Shown here in pieces: positions 33,250 to 45,400 of a stretch of DNA of 64,000 bases (position 1 is the stretch's first letter; each line of letters opens with the position of its first letter). This DNA is from Pyrenopolyporus hunteri (lineage: Eukaryota > Ascomycota > Sordariomycetes > Xylariales > Hypoxylaceae): contig CADCXC010000012.1 of the NCBI GenBank assembly GCA_902806595.1, positions 992,001-1,056,000 of the forward strand. Direction: 5' to 3'. A program made the translations under genes and the position numbers. A model generated the notes under the pieces. The model made no database searches. It saw only the letters and a program-made list of their open reading frames with translations, and was not told the DNA's origin.

Positions 33250-34761
33250 ATGGCTTTCGTTTTCCCGCACTCGTTGCTAGAGGCCTTTGAAGCCGCACCA
33301 AATGTGCCAGCCTTCGAACACGGCTCTCGCGTGGTAAAAAGAGGCGACGTCGTAGAACTTATCGCCCGCTATATCGGCGGGCTACGTGCTATTGATCCGA
33401 GCCTCGGTCCTAGAGACAGCATCGCGATCTATACCAGCGTAACACCAGAGGGCTTCGCCGTGCAAATTGCAGCGCACGTTCTCGGTTTCCGGGTAATCAG
33501 CCTCAAGCCCGGAATACCTGCGACACAGCTACCCTCCATCCTCGCCGGTGCGAAGCTCTTGATCGTCGACGATATCACTAGCGCCGAGATCGAGTCCGCC
33601 CCGTCCGTGGCGCCATTAGTTTTCAAAATAGAAAGCTTGAAGGGTGATGCCATCAAAATAGCACCCCGGGGGCGACCGGGGGATGTTGCCCTTGTCCTAT
33701 ATACCAGCGGCACCACAGGCGGGCCAAAGGGTGTGGAATGTACATATGCGGCTATGACAGCATCGTGGGCGTGGCAACGCTCAGTCTGGGATGCCGACAC
33801 GGAGAATCTAGGGGCGAGATACGGGCGTTTCATGCTCTTCGGTACGTTGGCGAGCACCGTCATGTTCGAGCACCTCGGTCTATGCCTCACCGGTGGTGGC
33901 ACGGCGGTTATCCCTACCACGCCAGCGCCGCTCCTCGAATTCCCGCATGTCCTTGCTGACCTCCGTATCTCTGCCGTGCTCTTCACCGTGCCGCGGCTTT
34001 ACCGTGTGCTCGATGTGCTCAAGACGGAAGCGTCTAGTATCGATCTTAGCCGCCTCCGCTCCATAGTCGTTTCCGGTTCGCCGCTGCCGGCCCCGAAACT
34101 GCGTGCCGCGATAGACGTACTCGGGGACGTCGTGCACAACGGCTACGGGATGTCAGAGACCGGCCTAGTTTGCCTTCTCTCTGCCACCGACGTGGCTGCG
34201 CACCCCGAAGCCATAGACGCTGTCGGACGTCCCTTTACAAGTGTCGAAGTGCAAGTGCGTGACGACAGTGGTGCTACAGCTCCGCTTGGCACGGTCGGGC
34301 ACGTATGGGTACGCAGACGCGGGGCTTTCAGCAGCTACACAAACGAAGATACCTCCGCTGTGCTTGATCCCGAGGGTTGGATATGGACACGGGATCTAGG
34401 ATCCCTCGACGGCAACGGTTTCCTGTACTTGACGGGGCGGGCACGAGATATTGTCATCATCAACGCTAACGTATACTATGTTAGCGCGATCGAGAACGCG
34501 CTCGCCTCTCATCCGGACGTGGACGCCGCGTACGTCGTGGGTGTTCCGGACGAGAAGACGGGCGAGGCCGCCGCTGCTTTCGTCACAATGGTGGACGGCA
34601 GATTGCCTGACCTTAGTGCACTGAGGGATTTGGTCAAGGAGAACGTTAGTCCAGCCGCAGCACCGTCGACCATTAAAGTTATAAGTTCGGTCCCGATAGC
34701 GCCAAGCGGCAAGCCTGACAAGCAAGCACTACTCAATTTTATTCCAGAGCACAGAAGCTGA
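33250..34761 (+). CDS. Adenylate-forming acyl/aryl-CoA ligase family enzyme, intronless
   Basis: A single 503-residue exon from the ATG at 33250 (G at -3). Core motifs are present: the ATP P-loop YTSGTTGGPKG at residues 151-161, YGMSE at 299-303, LTGRARDIVIIN, and the catalytic Lys of PIAPSGKPDK at 488. The enzyme should activate a carboxylic acid as an acyl-AMP, most likely then loading CoA. There is no carrier or condensation domain, so it is not an NRPS. Oddities: the A7 motif reads TRD (380-382) where most relatives have TGD, and the A8 loop reads IINANVYYVSAIE, without the usual Gly. The overall style (AIYTSVTPEGFAVQIAAHVLG...) resembles actinobacterial stand-alone ligases more than fungal 4CL-type enzymes, and it has no intron or SKL peroxisomal tail. 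Bacterial origin is a hypothesis. Confidence 0.85.
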   Translation: MAFVFPHSLLEAFEAAPNVPAFEHGSRVVKRGDVVELIARYIGGLRAIDPSLGPRDSIAIYTSVTPEGFAVQIAAHVLGFRVISLKPGIPATQLPSILAGAKLLIVDDITSAEIESAPSVAPLVFKIESLKGDAIKIAPRGRPGDVALVLYTSGTTGGPKGVECTYAAMTASWAWQRSVWDADTENLGARYGRFMLFGTLASTVMFEHLGLCLTGGGTAVIPTTPAPLLEFPHVLADLRISAVLFTVPRLYRVLDVLKTEASSIDLSRLRSIVVSGSPLPAPKLRAAIDVLGDVVHNGYGMSETGLVCLLSATDVAAHPEAIDAVGRPFTSVEVQVRDDSGATAPLGTVGHVWVRRRGAFSSYTNEDTSAVLDPEGWIWTRDLGSLDGNGFLYLTGRARDIVIINANVYYVSAIENALASHPDVDAAYVVGVPDEKTGEAAAAFVTMVDGRLPDLSALRDLVKENVSPAAAPSTIKVISSVPIAPSGKPDKQALLNFIPEHRS

Positions 34762-35317
34762 AGTGTGCTAAACATACTTTCCAGTCTTACCAGTTCGCTA
34801 TTCGTGCTAAAAATAGCGAAACTAAGCTTCCTATGAGGGCGTTGCTCCAGCAATCCTAGTTGGCAGAAAACCCATATAGGAGTAGTCTAACGAGGTCGCT
34901 CGCTTTGGTGGTTGTATGGGAGAAGCGAGATAACGTACTTCCCGTCGAAGCGGCTCACCGCCACATCAGTCCCTTAAAATCATGCCGGGCGTACCCAATC
35001 ATTAAATCTTCGCGGGCACTTTTATAGGCCGTTTATCCCAGGCAATCCATATAGAGGTCGCGAATCCATGGCATCGTAATTGAACCAAAGTTTAGGGATT
35101 TAAGTCCTTTCTCAAGAGTACTCGCAAGGATCCCATGAGACATATTTTGAGCATCTAAGCAATGCTGAATCGTCACACGTACCGTACAGTGCTATATATC
35201 GAGAAAATATGAGGATATATCAATTCAAACGAGTAATGTAAGGAGAGTGTTTTCACGCAAACGGTGACGCGGAACGGAAACGGGGAAGAGCGCGCGCTTC
35301 AAGTCAGGTGATCTAGT

Positions 35318-35365
35318 GCTTGTCACGTGCCTAGCAGTCAGAGCCAGATAGTTCACGTGACAAGC
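35318..35365. repeat. 12-bp perfect inverted repeat containing E-boxes
   Basis: Arms GCTTGTCACGTG (35318-35329) and CACGTGACAAGC (35354-35365) are perfect reverse complements separated by 24 bp, and each holds CACGTG. The layout fits a paired bHLH site or a small cruciform, or the ends of a tiny element. Confidence 0.6.
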
Positions 35366-35366
35366 C

Positions 35367-35639
35367 TTGGTGAAAATAACTGGCGAAGTCGTCCACAACT
35401 ACACGCCTACGTGGGCATGCTATGAGCAGCTGCAATGGCAATTTTCAAACACGACGTGGCTTTCGGGCGCGCCGTTCCTTTCCCGGACGATTAGTTGTGG
35501 TAATTCGTATGAATGGCCCAAGATCGCGACGCCGGCTGAGTACAACCACCCTGCGACAAAAATTTTCACGTTCGACATGATGAAAACTCAGTTGATGGCC
35601 GTGAACCATCAGTTTTCAAAGGCAAATCCCGTATCTTAG
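35367..35639 (+). pseudogene. ATG-less open frame, possible exon or gene remnant
   Basis: Ninety sense codons end in TAG but no ATG occurs until the FTFDMMKTQ stretch near the end. The composition (VVHNYTPTWACYEQLQWQF, with two Cys and many aromatics) is protein-like. It could be the last exon of a gene whose 5' part is lost or unrecognised. No family is known to me. Confidence 0.2.
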
Positions 35640-36569
35640 GGTGTGTGGACGTTTGGCGAAGTGGCTCAGTAATATGACCAGCTTAAGTCGTGTATCCGTT
35701 CCGTCGTCGCCTACGCGGTTCCCGTGATAGTATAGAAGTCATATTACTCGCCGCCTACCTTGATAGTAACCTAGTCGTCAATCCGGGTTCATCCGAGGCA
35801 CGCCCCAGATAATCACCTCTTGTGTTATGGCCATTAATCATGAACTGTAACATCGGACGGTAGCCCATTAGGTGCCCTCCACCACCCAAACTGTTACTAA
35901 AAGTCTCCAATCCACCTAGCAAGGACCAACCTAGTCATTAAGTCAGCAGTAAACCTACTAGAGGGCAATAGGCTACTATGTTAAAGCTGAATTTTCGGCA
36001 GGAAGGGTGTGTGCTGGAATACAATATAAAAACTAAGCTGACAACCAGACGACTCAACTGGAACGACGGGACGCCCGCGATGTACTCCTATCGACGACTC
36101 AATGATTACGCCAAGGATGACATACACTAAAGACTGGTCGGAGAAGCTTGACGAATATATCACTATAGCAATAGCTATGGACGAGAGGATGTGCCAACGG
36201 TCTCGGGAGTATCTGTGTTGCGAACTCCGGTACCATAAGGCGATGAGTGCATATGAAGATTAGGAAATAGGCATAGGGCGCTATCCATCCACCACATCTC
36301 ATCCTTTATATCGTTGCGCCTTCCATACCACCCACCCTAATTATTCTTTGTCTCGTAAGTGTGTAATCGTTTCCACTCCGTAACTTTCTAGCGTTAAACC
36401 TTCTAAGGGTCTTTTAGAATATCATAAGGTTACTAGGTATGAACTAGGATATTCTGCCTAAGAATATCTTCCAGACATCACTTTCATGAATCCATTCCAG
36501 CCGTGATATTTCCATTATCATGAGCGATTGCGGTTTGGATTCCATGACGAGCACGGGTTTGTTGGGATT

Positions 36570-36782
36570 ATGTTCGAGGCCGATTTGGCCACTCAAGCAA
36601 TTTTGCGTTTGAAATTCGTACCTAGGTTGCTGCCAACCGACGTCCTAGAGAGTGAAATCTCTAAGTTACGGAGTCACACCGAGGACCGGCTTTCTAAGGC
36701 TCCTAAGCTGACTATGCCATACGAAGTATATCGGGCACTTATTAAAACGGAACGAGAACCTGCACTTTTCCGAAAATATTAG
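36570..36782 (+). CDS. Possible small ORF, unknown
   Basis: The frame is open from 36507, with its first ATG at 36570 giving 70 residues (MFEADLATQAILRLKF...LFRKY). It is Leu/Arg/Lys-rich and could be a helical small protein, a last exon, or chance. No promoter or homology evidence. Confidence 0.18.
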   Translation: MFEADLATQAILRLKFVPRLLPTDVLESEISKLRSHTEDRLSKAPKLTMPYEVYRALIKTEREPALFRKY

Positions 36783-39135
36783 AAGGCATATGGATACGGA
36801 GTGAATACGTTTATGTCATCTAGAATAATGGTAATTGGTATTTTACTGGGTAAGTGTATAGGGAGTAGCCGGTAGGAACGAAAGGGGCTAGGGTATGTTT
36901 CGTCGCGAGCGCGTTTTATTTTATGGTTTAATACTTGATTCTCATCTCTGTAGGTTATCAATGATTCTCTATTCATTGGCGTCTGTATTCCCAATACTGT
37001 AATGCCTTTAAGCTGACATGAAGGTTCGGACGAAGTTTTACCGGTTGGAGGAGAGTGTTACTCTCCTGCCTGTCGGACATTACCTTATGGCCGTGTTATT
37101 CACACATATAGAAACGAAAGAGGGCAACTTGCCCGGGAACATGCCAGAAGCCTCGGGGACAATTGACTAATAACGGGCTCTTATCAGGCCGACTACTAGT
37201 CTATTGATCTCGCACCAACATACCTAAGAGGACCGGTACTTCACTAGCCAAGACTAGTAATGAGGTAGAATAGGTATAATTCATTCGTTCAATTTACAGA
37301 GCTAAACTAGACACTAGTGGAAGCAGCCCTTCTCGATGGAGAGACTTGCTTTCTATACTTACTCAGCGTAGAGTGAGAGCTAACGAATTACTTTGAACAT
37401 TAGGGGACTCGTCAATTCATTAATCTCAGGTGGTTTATATTCTCTGTGAAGTTATGGGCCGCCATTATATTGTCTTAGCCCGATTAACTGTGGTGTTGGG
37501 ACCACAGTGATATAAGTAATGCAGTTGCAGTCCCGAGCTCGGCAGCTCCAAATTCCGTGTGCATGAACGAACCAGACGTCCGAAGCCAAGCATTCGCATA
37601 CCTTGTCCAGGTATGATTCTCACCCCTATCTCACTATTTACCTATCCCCGTGTTGGTAATTCACCGCTTATCTCCACCGGCCTTGGAGATCGTCCGCTGG
37701 GAATGGGATTCGTAAGTTGATATTTCGCAACAGGGCTTCACAACAGGGAAACATCGTTGGGCGCGTTTCGGTCTTTATCTGCACACTTCTCCGACCCCTA
37801 CAGCTTCGTCTGGATAAGACCGTAACTGTTTGTGCCTAGCCCGTCGAGAAGCCGAAGGAAGTGAGAAGATAGACTGTGGCCGCAGGAAATCCCGCGCTCG
37901 AGATATGCACAACTTGGGCTGATACTGCCCAATCTACCGATTGGAGTATTGCCGGGATCTCGTGGGGGGTTGGATCTCCTCATAGCCCTGAGGTATCTAC
38001 TTGATGCGTATTATACGTGCGAATCTGGCGTAGATCTCGGTCTGGAATGACCACAGGGTCACTGTGGCAGGGAGATGCCATCAGATAATGAATACCAAGC
38101 CTTCTCTAACCACCCCTTACGTGTTAGACTGGCAGCTTGGCGCCTACACACTGTGAATCATTCTTAGCGTCTTGCATGATTACCGAACATGTCGAAATCG
38201 TGTTCGGGAAATACGTACCATCTCGTGGGTGCAGCTCAGAATAGGCTAGATCCCCGAACGTTGTGTTCGGCTCTTAGTCCCGAGACCGAACGTGAAAGAA
38301 GTGAGAGGCACATGCTTTCCCGCCGTGACATTGCAGGGGTATGGGAAAGGGGTCGACGAACCCTATAGGGGGGAAGCACGTTGCCTAGAAGTCTACCGTT
38401 TTTCTACGGACACTAATAGAAGACTGAGATTGATAACATATCATTAAGCTATTGGGATTTTTAGGCAGAAACAGATACAAGAAGAATTCTATCGATCGGA
38501 CCGTACGGGGGAAGTGTCTTGTGAGTTTGAAGGTAGCATTTTGGTGGCTCGATATATATGCGACAGAGAGAGTTTGGTAAGAAAGCAGTCATATAGATTG
38601 GAACCATAAGGCCGTTACTTTGGCTTTCATTATGTAGGGGGTACGTGGGGTAGCTCCGGCAAGTCACCTCTAGAGTGATGACATTGCGATAGCTTTTGAA
38701 ACACTCTGACCGTATCGTTGCGTCTGCCAGCGGTGAATTCCGGAAGAGATTATACAGGTCCATCTCGTTCGCTCGACAGAGGAAATATTTTGGTACTGTC
38801 TCCAGCCTACGGATTCCGTTGGAATCGTTCCCTATACAATTGGTAGGCTATAGCTGGATTTAAAGGATTTAGCGTGGATATCTACAGTAAGCATAGGTAC
38901 CTAGATATGGGCTTGTGATGGGGCTTGTGAATCCCTTTGTTGGGGATTGTCTCGCCTTCATGATTGGTTACTAGCGGTAACCTTGCCAATCTTTACTACA
39001 GGAAGAGCGAATATGGTATTTTATCGCGTCACTGAAATATACATAAGTTGTCTATGAGGATGCCGCTGCGACGTGTATAAGAGCCAGGCCTAGAGGAGGA
39101 ATCCTTTCGCATCAAATGTCGAATCCAACGGTCAT

Positions 39136-39482
39136 ATGTGGCTGAAGCCTTATAGGATTCCCGACATGGTGGATGCTAGGAACCTTCCCGTGAGTATATC
39201 CAATAATGCATTGGGCCGTGGGTACCAGGTACGAGCGCATTATGTTGGTAGATGTCTGGGTGGGTATGCAGCCGGATCACGGGTATCCGAACTTCACCGC
39301 CCGCGCCTATGGAGACATAGCTGTCAAATGCGGCGTGAAATTCACCTACTTACCAAACATGCCGGTCAGTATGGGTAAGGGTGGGCCGTAGAAAGGAGAC
39401 GCGGCGTAGTACAAGGAGGTTGCCATCAACGGAAAGGTATCTATAGCCTGTGGGTATTGGGCTAGAAAAAAAGAAGAAAATA
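39136..39482 (+). pseudogene. Coding-like relic in more than one frame, unknown family
   Basis: An ATG at 39136 begins MWLKPYRIPDMVDARNLP and then meets a GTGAGT donor-like site at 39190. A second frame downstream reads VDVWVGMQPDHGYPNFTARA and CGVKFTYLPNMPVSMGKGG up to a stop near 39391. A further piece (YKEVAINGKVSIACGYWARK) follows before 39482. The pieces look like one protein split by stops or frame changes. I cannot name the family. Confidence 0.3.
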
Positions 39483-40343
39483 AAATGCAATAGAAACAGT
39501 GGGGGACATGACGGGGCTGCGACTTTGAAATGGTGGATTGATATGAGAGTTTACTACCTAGGTACCTATGTGGGACAAGAAATACAGAGGATAATAACCG
39601 CTATCATATCGCGGGTATATCGTAGAGTTGTGAGTTGGGTCGATGCGGTGTTGATTTTGTTGTTACATAAAATCAACAACAAAGGTGGAGATGACTTGAC
39701 TAACGAAATCCCTACAATATACCATAGGATATCTTACTTGTGGCTCATCAGTATTATCTTACGCCCGGATCCTGACTCCGTAAATCGCTTAGGATGGTCT
39801 TGGGGCTTGTAAGACTTGTAAGGCCCCCGATAAGCGACCGCTTACTAAATAATACGATTTACGCTGTAGAGCCATTAACTATTAACTACCTCCCGGTATG
39901 TATTGTTTTGTAGGTGGCGCATCTGATAGACGCCATAACGTGGAGAAGGCACGTGTGGAGGGAGCGATAGGTTTTGGTTTCGGGGTGCGGACAGGTGAGA
40001 ACCCCGACCCATGTCGAGATCTTGGGTGATCTCGTGGAGACATGGTCTCATGTAGAAAGCAAGATTATCGGTAGAGATGCCGGTTCCTTGTTTCGTGACG
40101 GGGCTGGTATGAGTCAGCTTGGCGAGAATAATTCGAAACTATTTTTAAGATCATGTAAGAATACCTATGTATGTACTATGTATGTATGTGTTCCTGTCAT
40201 GAGTTGTCCTAGGAAGGGGAATGAAGGTTCTAATCCTTTCTCTCCTGCGTTGCGGCGGGCTGTCGGGTTGTTATAAGACCCCGAGCAGGTCTCCGCTCCC
40301 GGGTTGATGGTGCGTGCGTGCGGCTCCTTTAATACGCTTAAAA

Positions 40344-40388
40344 TTAAGTACGTTAAGCACGTTAAGCACATTAAGAACATTAAGCACG
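40344..40388. repeat. Five tandem 9-bp units (TTAAGYACR)
   Basis: Five consecutive 9-mers: TTAAGTACG, TTAAGCACG, TTAAGCACA, TTAAGAACA, TTAAGCACG. Differences are mainly transitions. It is a short minisatellite in gene-free DNA. Confidence 0.8.
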
Positions 40389-42471
40389 CTTATGACGGGT
40401 GCTCTCGATGCGGAATAGACTTACCAGAGCTGGTTACTGTTTACCGGAATTGTTACTATTTTGGCCGAAACCGAGGAATCTAAGCGCTCTCATTGGACGA
40501 GAGCTCGATTAAGTTTTCATAGAGCCAACTAGTTTCTTGGCCGCTCACTTGTCAGGTACATGGGCCTACGTACGTCCCTCACGCTCCTTTGTGCTTTCGG
40601 TGCTTTCGGCGTATATCAGCGTTTTAGCTACGTAGACCGAGCTTCGCACTTACGCTCGCTGCTCGTTCTGACAAATATGTTTTGGTTGGCCGAATCGGAC
40701 ATATTTCTGCTCTCGTTTCGTGTTGCATCGTAGTAACAGCTCGGTAGCATTTGGGTGCCTATGTTATAGAAACCTCTTATGACGACTACACCATCTAAAC
40801 GAAGGGGGTGTGGATGGATGTTAGAAAAGTGAAGAAAAAAAAAACGTCGGTTGTCCTGACTTATATCATGCGCGCGACATGGGTACTTTGATACATAGGT
40901 ATCTAGGCGGGTAAGGTACCTAGGTAGGTATAGATGGGGTATAATTCCGGCGATTGCTACATAGCGTAAATGTAGGTACCATCTGACACATAAGCGATAC
41001 TATCGCATTGAGATGTTGATTGGAATGTCGATTGGCCAGGTGCTGATATCATCTTGCAGTCATGATGAATCATATCCTATCATTGTGGTTGAAAGGGTTC
41101 GAGTTCGGAGGACTGAGAACCGCTTCGGGGTTCTGGAAACGTTTCGCGACTTGGCAGAATCGATTCTCTGGGACCACTGGTACCTTAAACCGTACGTACC
41201 TGTAGGTATGTACGATCTCCTGATAGTATAGAATGTCCCAGTAAGGCTGCCAATGCCTCAGATATTTCGGAAGGTCGAGGCAAGGTAGACAGGTAGATAT
41301 GCATCCGAGCATCCAATTTTTCATTGTCGATCGGGAAATCGGTAATCAGCAACACTCCTAGACTTATACGTGACCGGCGGTGTTGTTAATGGCCCGCTGG
41401 CCGGGTCAACCACGGGGTCCGACGTTGAACCCGTTTGTGTCTGGGGCCACGGGCGGGGCCAGTCGCAGCCAGCGCGGCCAGTCACAGCGGGAACAGGGTA
41501 CTTTTGCAGTACTTACGTAGTACCCTGCGACCTTCTGTCTCTGCGAGGTCTACGCGAACGTTCTCGGCTAAGGTTGCTAGTCTAGAATCTGATAGAAAAG
41601 TACCTGGAGGGTATCGAGACGCTAGCGGATTTAGCTGACATTTCCGCCATCTCACAAGTCCCACAAAGCGGAGTCCTGAGTCAATGGGCATAATCTTTGT
41701 GCACAACTGCGCTAGCCAGCTGGGCTAGGTACAATCCTTCAGGCGTAAGACGGTACCTACAGGCCTGTTAGACCGCAATGCCACGGGCTTAGGCAACCCA
41801 TCCACAGGCCGCTACTGCCGCAGTAAACACCACATGTACCCAAGGCTAGGTACCTGACCCCTACGAAGGTGCGAAGGCGAATCCGTGTTTTTGGGACCCT
41901 AAGCCCATCCATGTGCTCTAGGCCCCCCTGGTCTAACCGAGACGTATAACCTGGGTAAGCGGGACAACGGAGCCACATGGGAAGTATGCATGTACTAGTA
42001 TATGTACAGTATTGTACATGTATCTTGAAAAACTAAGGCGAGAAGGATCGTAAAAGACCCTGAATAATACGAAAACGAGTCGAACGATATTAAAACCTCC
42101 CTCCATCCTCGTTTTGCACTCTTTTTCTTATTCCCCCCTAGCTCTAGCCCAGCGAGTGTTGGCCGACATAGTCGAGGTTTTCTCTAAGCTATTTCTTTTT
42201 TTTCTCCTTCCTCCCATACCTTGTTTGCTCTACGACAGTCGGGTCTCTCCGTCTTAATAACTGCGTCTTAATATCCCTTGATCGCAGTTGTAATTGGATC
42301 CGACGTGTCGCATCGCCAGCCGCAACCCCAAAGAGGAAATTTCCCAACACGGATGCTTCGTTTGAAACCGATCTAAGCTAGAGAGACAAACAATCTGAGA
42401 ATACGCTCTAATATCGGATAAAGTGTGGCTTGCAGCTGTCGGGTGGTGACACCGCCGCTGCAGCTTTCAAT

Positions 42472-45400
42472 ATGTCGTTCATCGGCAACCCCTTTACTAA
42501 TTATGACCGGACGGCACAAACATCTGGGGTGCCGCCGGTGACGGGCTTACCGTTTCACGAAAACGAGGAAGACGAGAAGAAGGGGACCTCGGCACGGCAT
42601 CATGACGACGTCGAAAGGGACACAACGGCGGACTCGAGCAATGCCACTCAGGTCGAGGATGATTCCGAGCTGGAACGGCGGGAGTCTATAGTACATGACC
42701 TCGCTCGCAGATACACTACCCAGTCCAACGCCACCGGAGCGGGTAGTATCAACCCCTATCTAGACAACTCGGAAGACTCGCCAACGAACCCTCATTCGCC
42801 TAATTTCAATGCGCGTGCCTGGGCCAAGGCCATAGTCAAAATGGCAGACCGCGAGGGCAAGCAGTTCCGGACCGCCGGTGTCTGCTTCCAGAACCTCAAC
42901 GTCCACGGCTTCGGAGCCGCCACGGATTACCAGAAGGACGTCGCCAACATCTGGTTGGAGGGGATAGGACTTGTGCGCAGGGCTCTCGGTAAAGGTCAGA
43001 CTAAGATCGACATCCTGCGGAATTTCGATGGCGTCGTCAACAAGGGGGAGATGTTGGTTGTGCTTGGACCTCCCGGCGCCGGTTGTTCGACGTTCCTGAA
43101 GACCATCGCGGGTGAGACGAATGGTATTTATGTCTCGGAAGACTCGTACTTCAACTACCAAGGTAAATGAAACCAAGCTCGACTACGTTCGCAGCTCTAC
43201 TTTCCCGCCCTTTAGGCTAGGTGCTAACGACGAGAAGGGCTTACCGCACATGAGATGCACAAGAATCACCGCGGAGAAGCCATATACACAGCCGAGGTCG
43301 ATGTCCACTTCCCCATGCTGACAGTGGGCGACACGCTTACGTTCGCTGCTTCAGCGCGTGCTCCGCGACATCTTCCTCCCGGTGTAGATAAGACCACCTA
43401 TAGCAACCACCTGAGGGATGTCCTGATGGCTATGTTCGGCATCTCGCACACGGTCAACACCCGAGTTGGAAACGAGTACATCCGTGGTGTGTCCGGAGGT
43501 GAGCGCAAGCGTGTAACCATCGCTGAAGCCGCCCTCAGCCGAGCGCCTCTTCAGTGCTGGGATAACAGCACGAGAGGTTTGGATAGTGCAAACGCCGTAG
43601 AATTTTGCAAGACGCTGCGGACGGAGACGGAGCTATTCGGAACCACCGCTTGCGTTTCCATCTACCAGGCTCCTCAATCGGCCTACGACTACTTCGACAA
43701 GGCTCTAGTCCTATACGAAGGTCGCCAGATCTTCTTCGGTCGGGCGGACGAGGCCAAGCAGTATTTCATCAACCTAGGTTTCGAATGCCCTGCTCGGCAA
43801 ACGACCCCTGACTTTTTAACCTCGATGACCAGCCCGGGCGAGCGTATTGTTCGACCCGGATTCGGGGGCAGAGCCCCGCGAACTCCGGACGAGTTCGCAC
43901 AGGCCTGGAAGAATAGCGCCGAGTACAAAGCCTTGCAAGCTGAGATCGAGGAGTATAAGCGGGAGCATCCTCTCAACGGTCCCGACGCCGAAGCATTCCG
44001 TGCTTCGAGGAGGGAGCAACAGGCTGCGTCCCAACGATCCAAGTCTCCTTACACTATGTCTTACGCTCAGCAAATCCGGCTGTGTCTGTGGCGTGGTTGG
44101 CAACGACTCAAAGGCGACCCAGGTCTCGCCATTGGATCCCTTATTGGTAACTTCGTCATGGCTCTCATCGTCGGAAGCGTATTCTATAACATGCAAGAGA
44201 ATACCTCTAGCTTCTTCCAACGAGGTGCCCTCCTGTTTTTTGCTTGTCTTATGAACGCTTTCTCCAGCGCCCTCGAGGTAAATCTCCCGGACTTCTTCTC
44301 TGTTTTCGGATGCTAACTGCCGCTAGATTCTCACGCTCTACGCGCAACGGCCCATCGTCGAGAAGCACAACCGTTATGCTTTATACCACCCATCTGCCGA
44401 AGCTGTCTCATCCATGATTTGCGACATGCCGTACAAGATCTGCAACTCCATCGTGTTTAACTTGGCCCTGTACTTCATTACCAACCTGAGGCGTGAACCG
44501 GGCGCATTCTTCTTCTACTGGCTGGTCATGTTCTTTACCGTTATGACCATGAGTATGATCTTCCGGTCGATCGGGTCTGCGTCGCGAACCCTGTCGCAAG
44601 CCATGGTGCCCGCTGCCGTATTGATTCTAGATCTGGTTATCTTCACTGGCTTCGTCATCCCCATCGACTACATGCTCGATTGGTGCCGCTGGTTAAATTA
44701 CTTGGATCCCCTTGCGTACGCGTTCGAGTCCCTCATGGTGAACGAGTTCCATAATCGCGAGTTCGACTGTGATGGATTTGTCCCGAATCCCGCGGTTCCA
44801 GGTTATGGAAACGTCAGTCCTAACAACCACGCTTGCAACACTCCTGGTAGCGTCCCCGGGCGATCTACCGTGAACGGTGACGCATATATCGGTTCCGCGT
44901 TCCGGTACTACAACGCGAACCGCTGGCGGAACTTCGGTATCCTGATCGGCTTCATGGTATTCTTCTTGGCTATCTATATTATAGCTGCCGAGCTTGTATC
45001 TGAGAAGAAGTCGAAGGGCGAGGTGCTTGTTTTCCGACGTGGCCACAAGCCTGCTCAGTTCAAGGAGAAGAAAGGTGATATCGAAGAAGGCGAAGGTCCC
45101 CGCGTTGGCCCTATCGCAACTAACGCCAGTCGCCCCAACGCCAACGCCGAGAAGGGCGGTGCTCTTCAGGAGCAGTCCAGTGTTTTCCACTGGAGGAACG
45201 TGTGCTACGACATCAAGATAAAGGGTGAACCGAGACGAATTCTGGACCATGTCGACGGTTGGGTTAAGCCCGGTACCCTTACCGCGCTGATGGGTGTGTC
45301 GGGTGCCGGTAAGACGACCTTGCTCGATACCTTGGCTGACCGTATTACTATGGGTGTGATCACTGGTGATATGCTTGTCGACGGCCGACCGCGGGATCAC

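Larger units (their letters stand above)
34762..42471. other. 7.7-kb gene-poor region
   Basis: No intact gene is recognised. Noted inside: a 12-bp inverted repeat with E-boxes (35318-35365) directly upstream of an ATG-less frame (35367-35639), a short frame (36570-36782), a coding-like relic near 39136-39480, a five-unit 9-bp tandem (40344-40388), TAGGTACC clusters around 40895-40980 and small palindromes near 37486-37510 and 38048-38066. The last 400 bp (C/T-rich, TTTTTTCTCCTTCC) look like the promoter and 5' UTR of the PDR transporter. Confidence 0.55.

Noticed and set aside
40213..40255. tRNA-like T-loop (GGTTCTAATCC)
   Set aside because: No matching acceptor stem, D-arm or anticodon arm could be placed around it, and the T-loop lacks the invariant TTCRA form.
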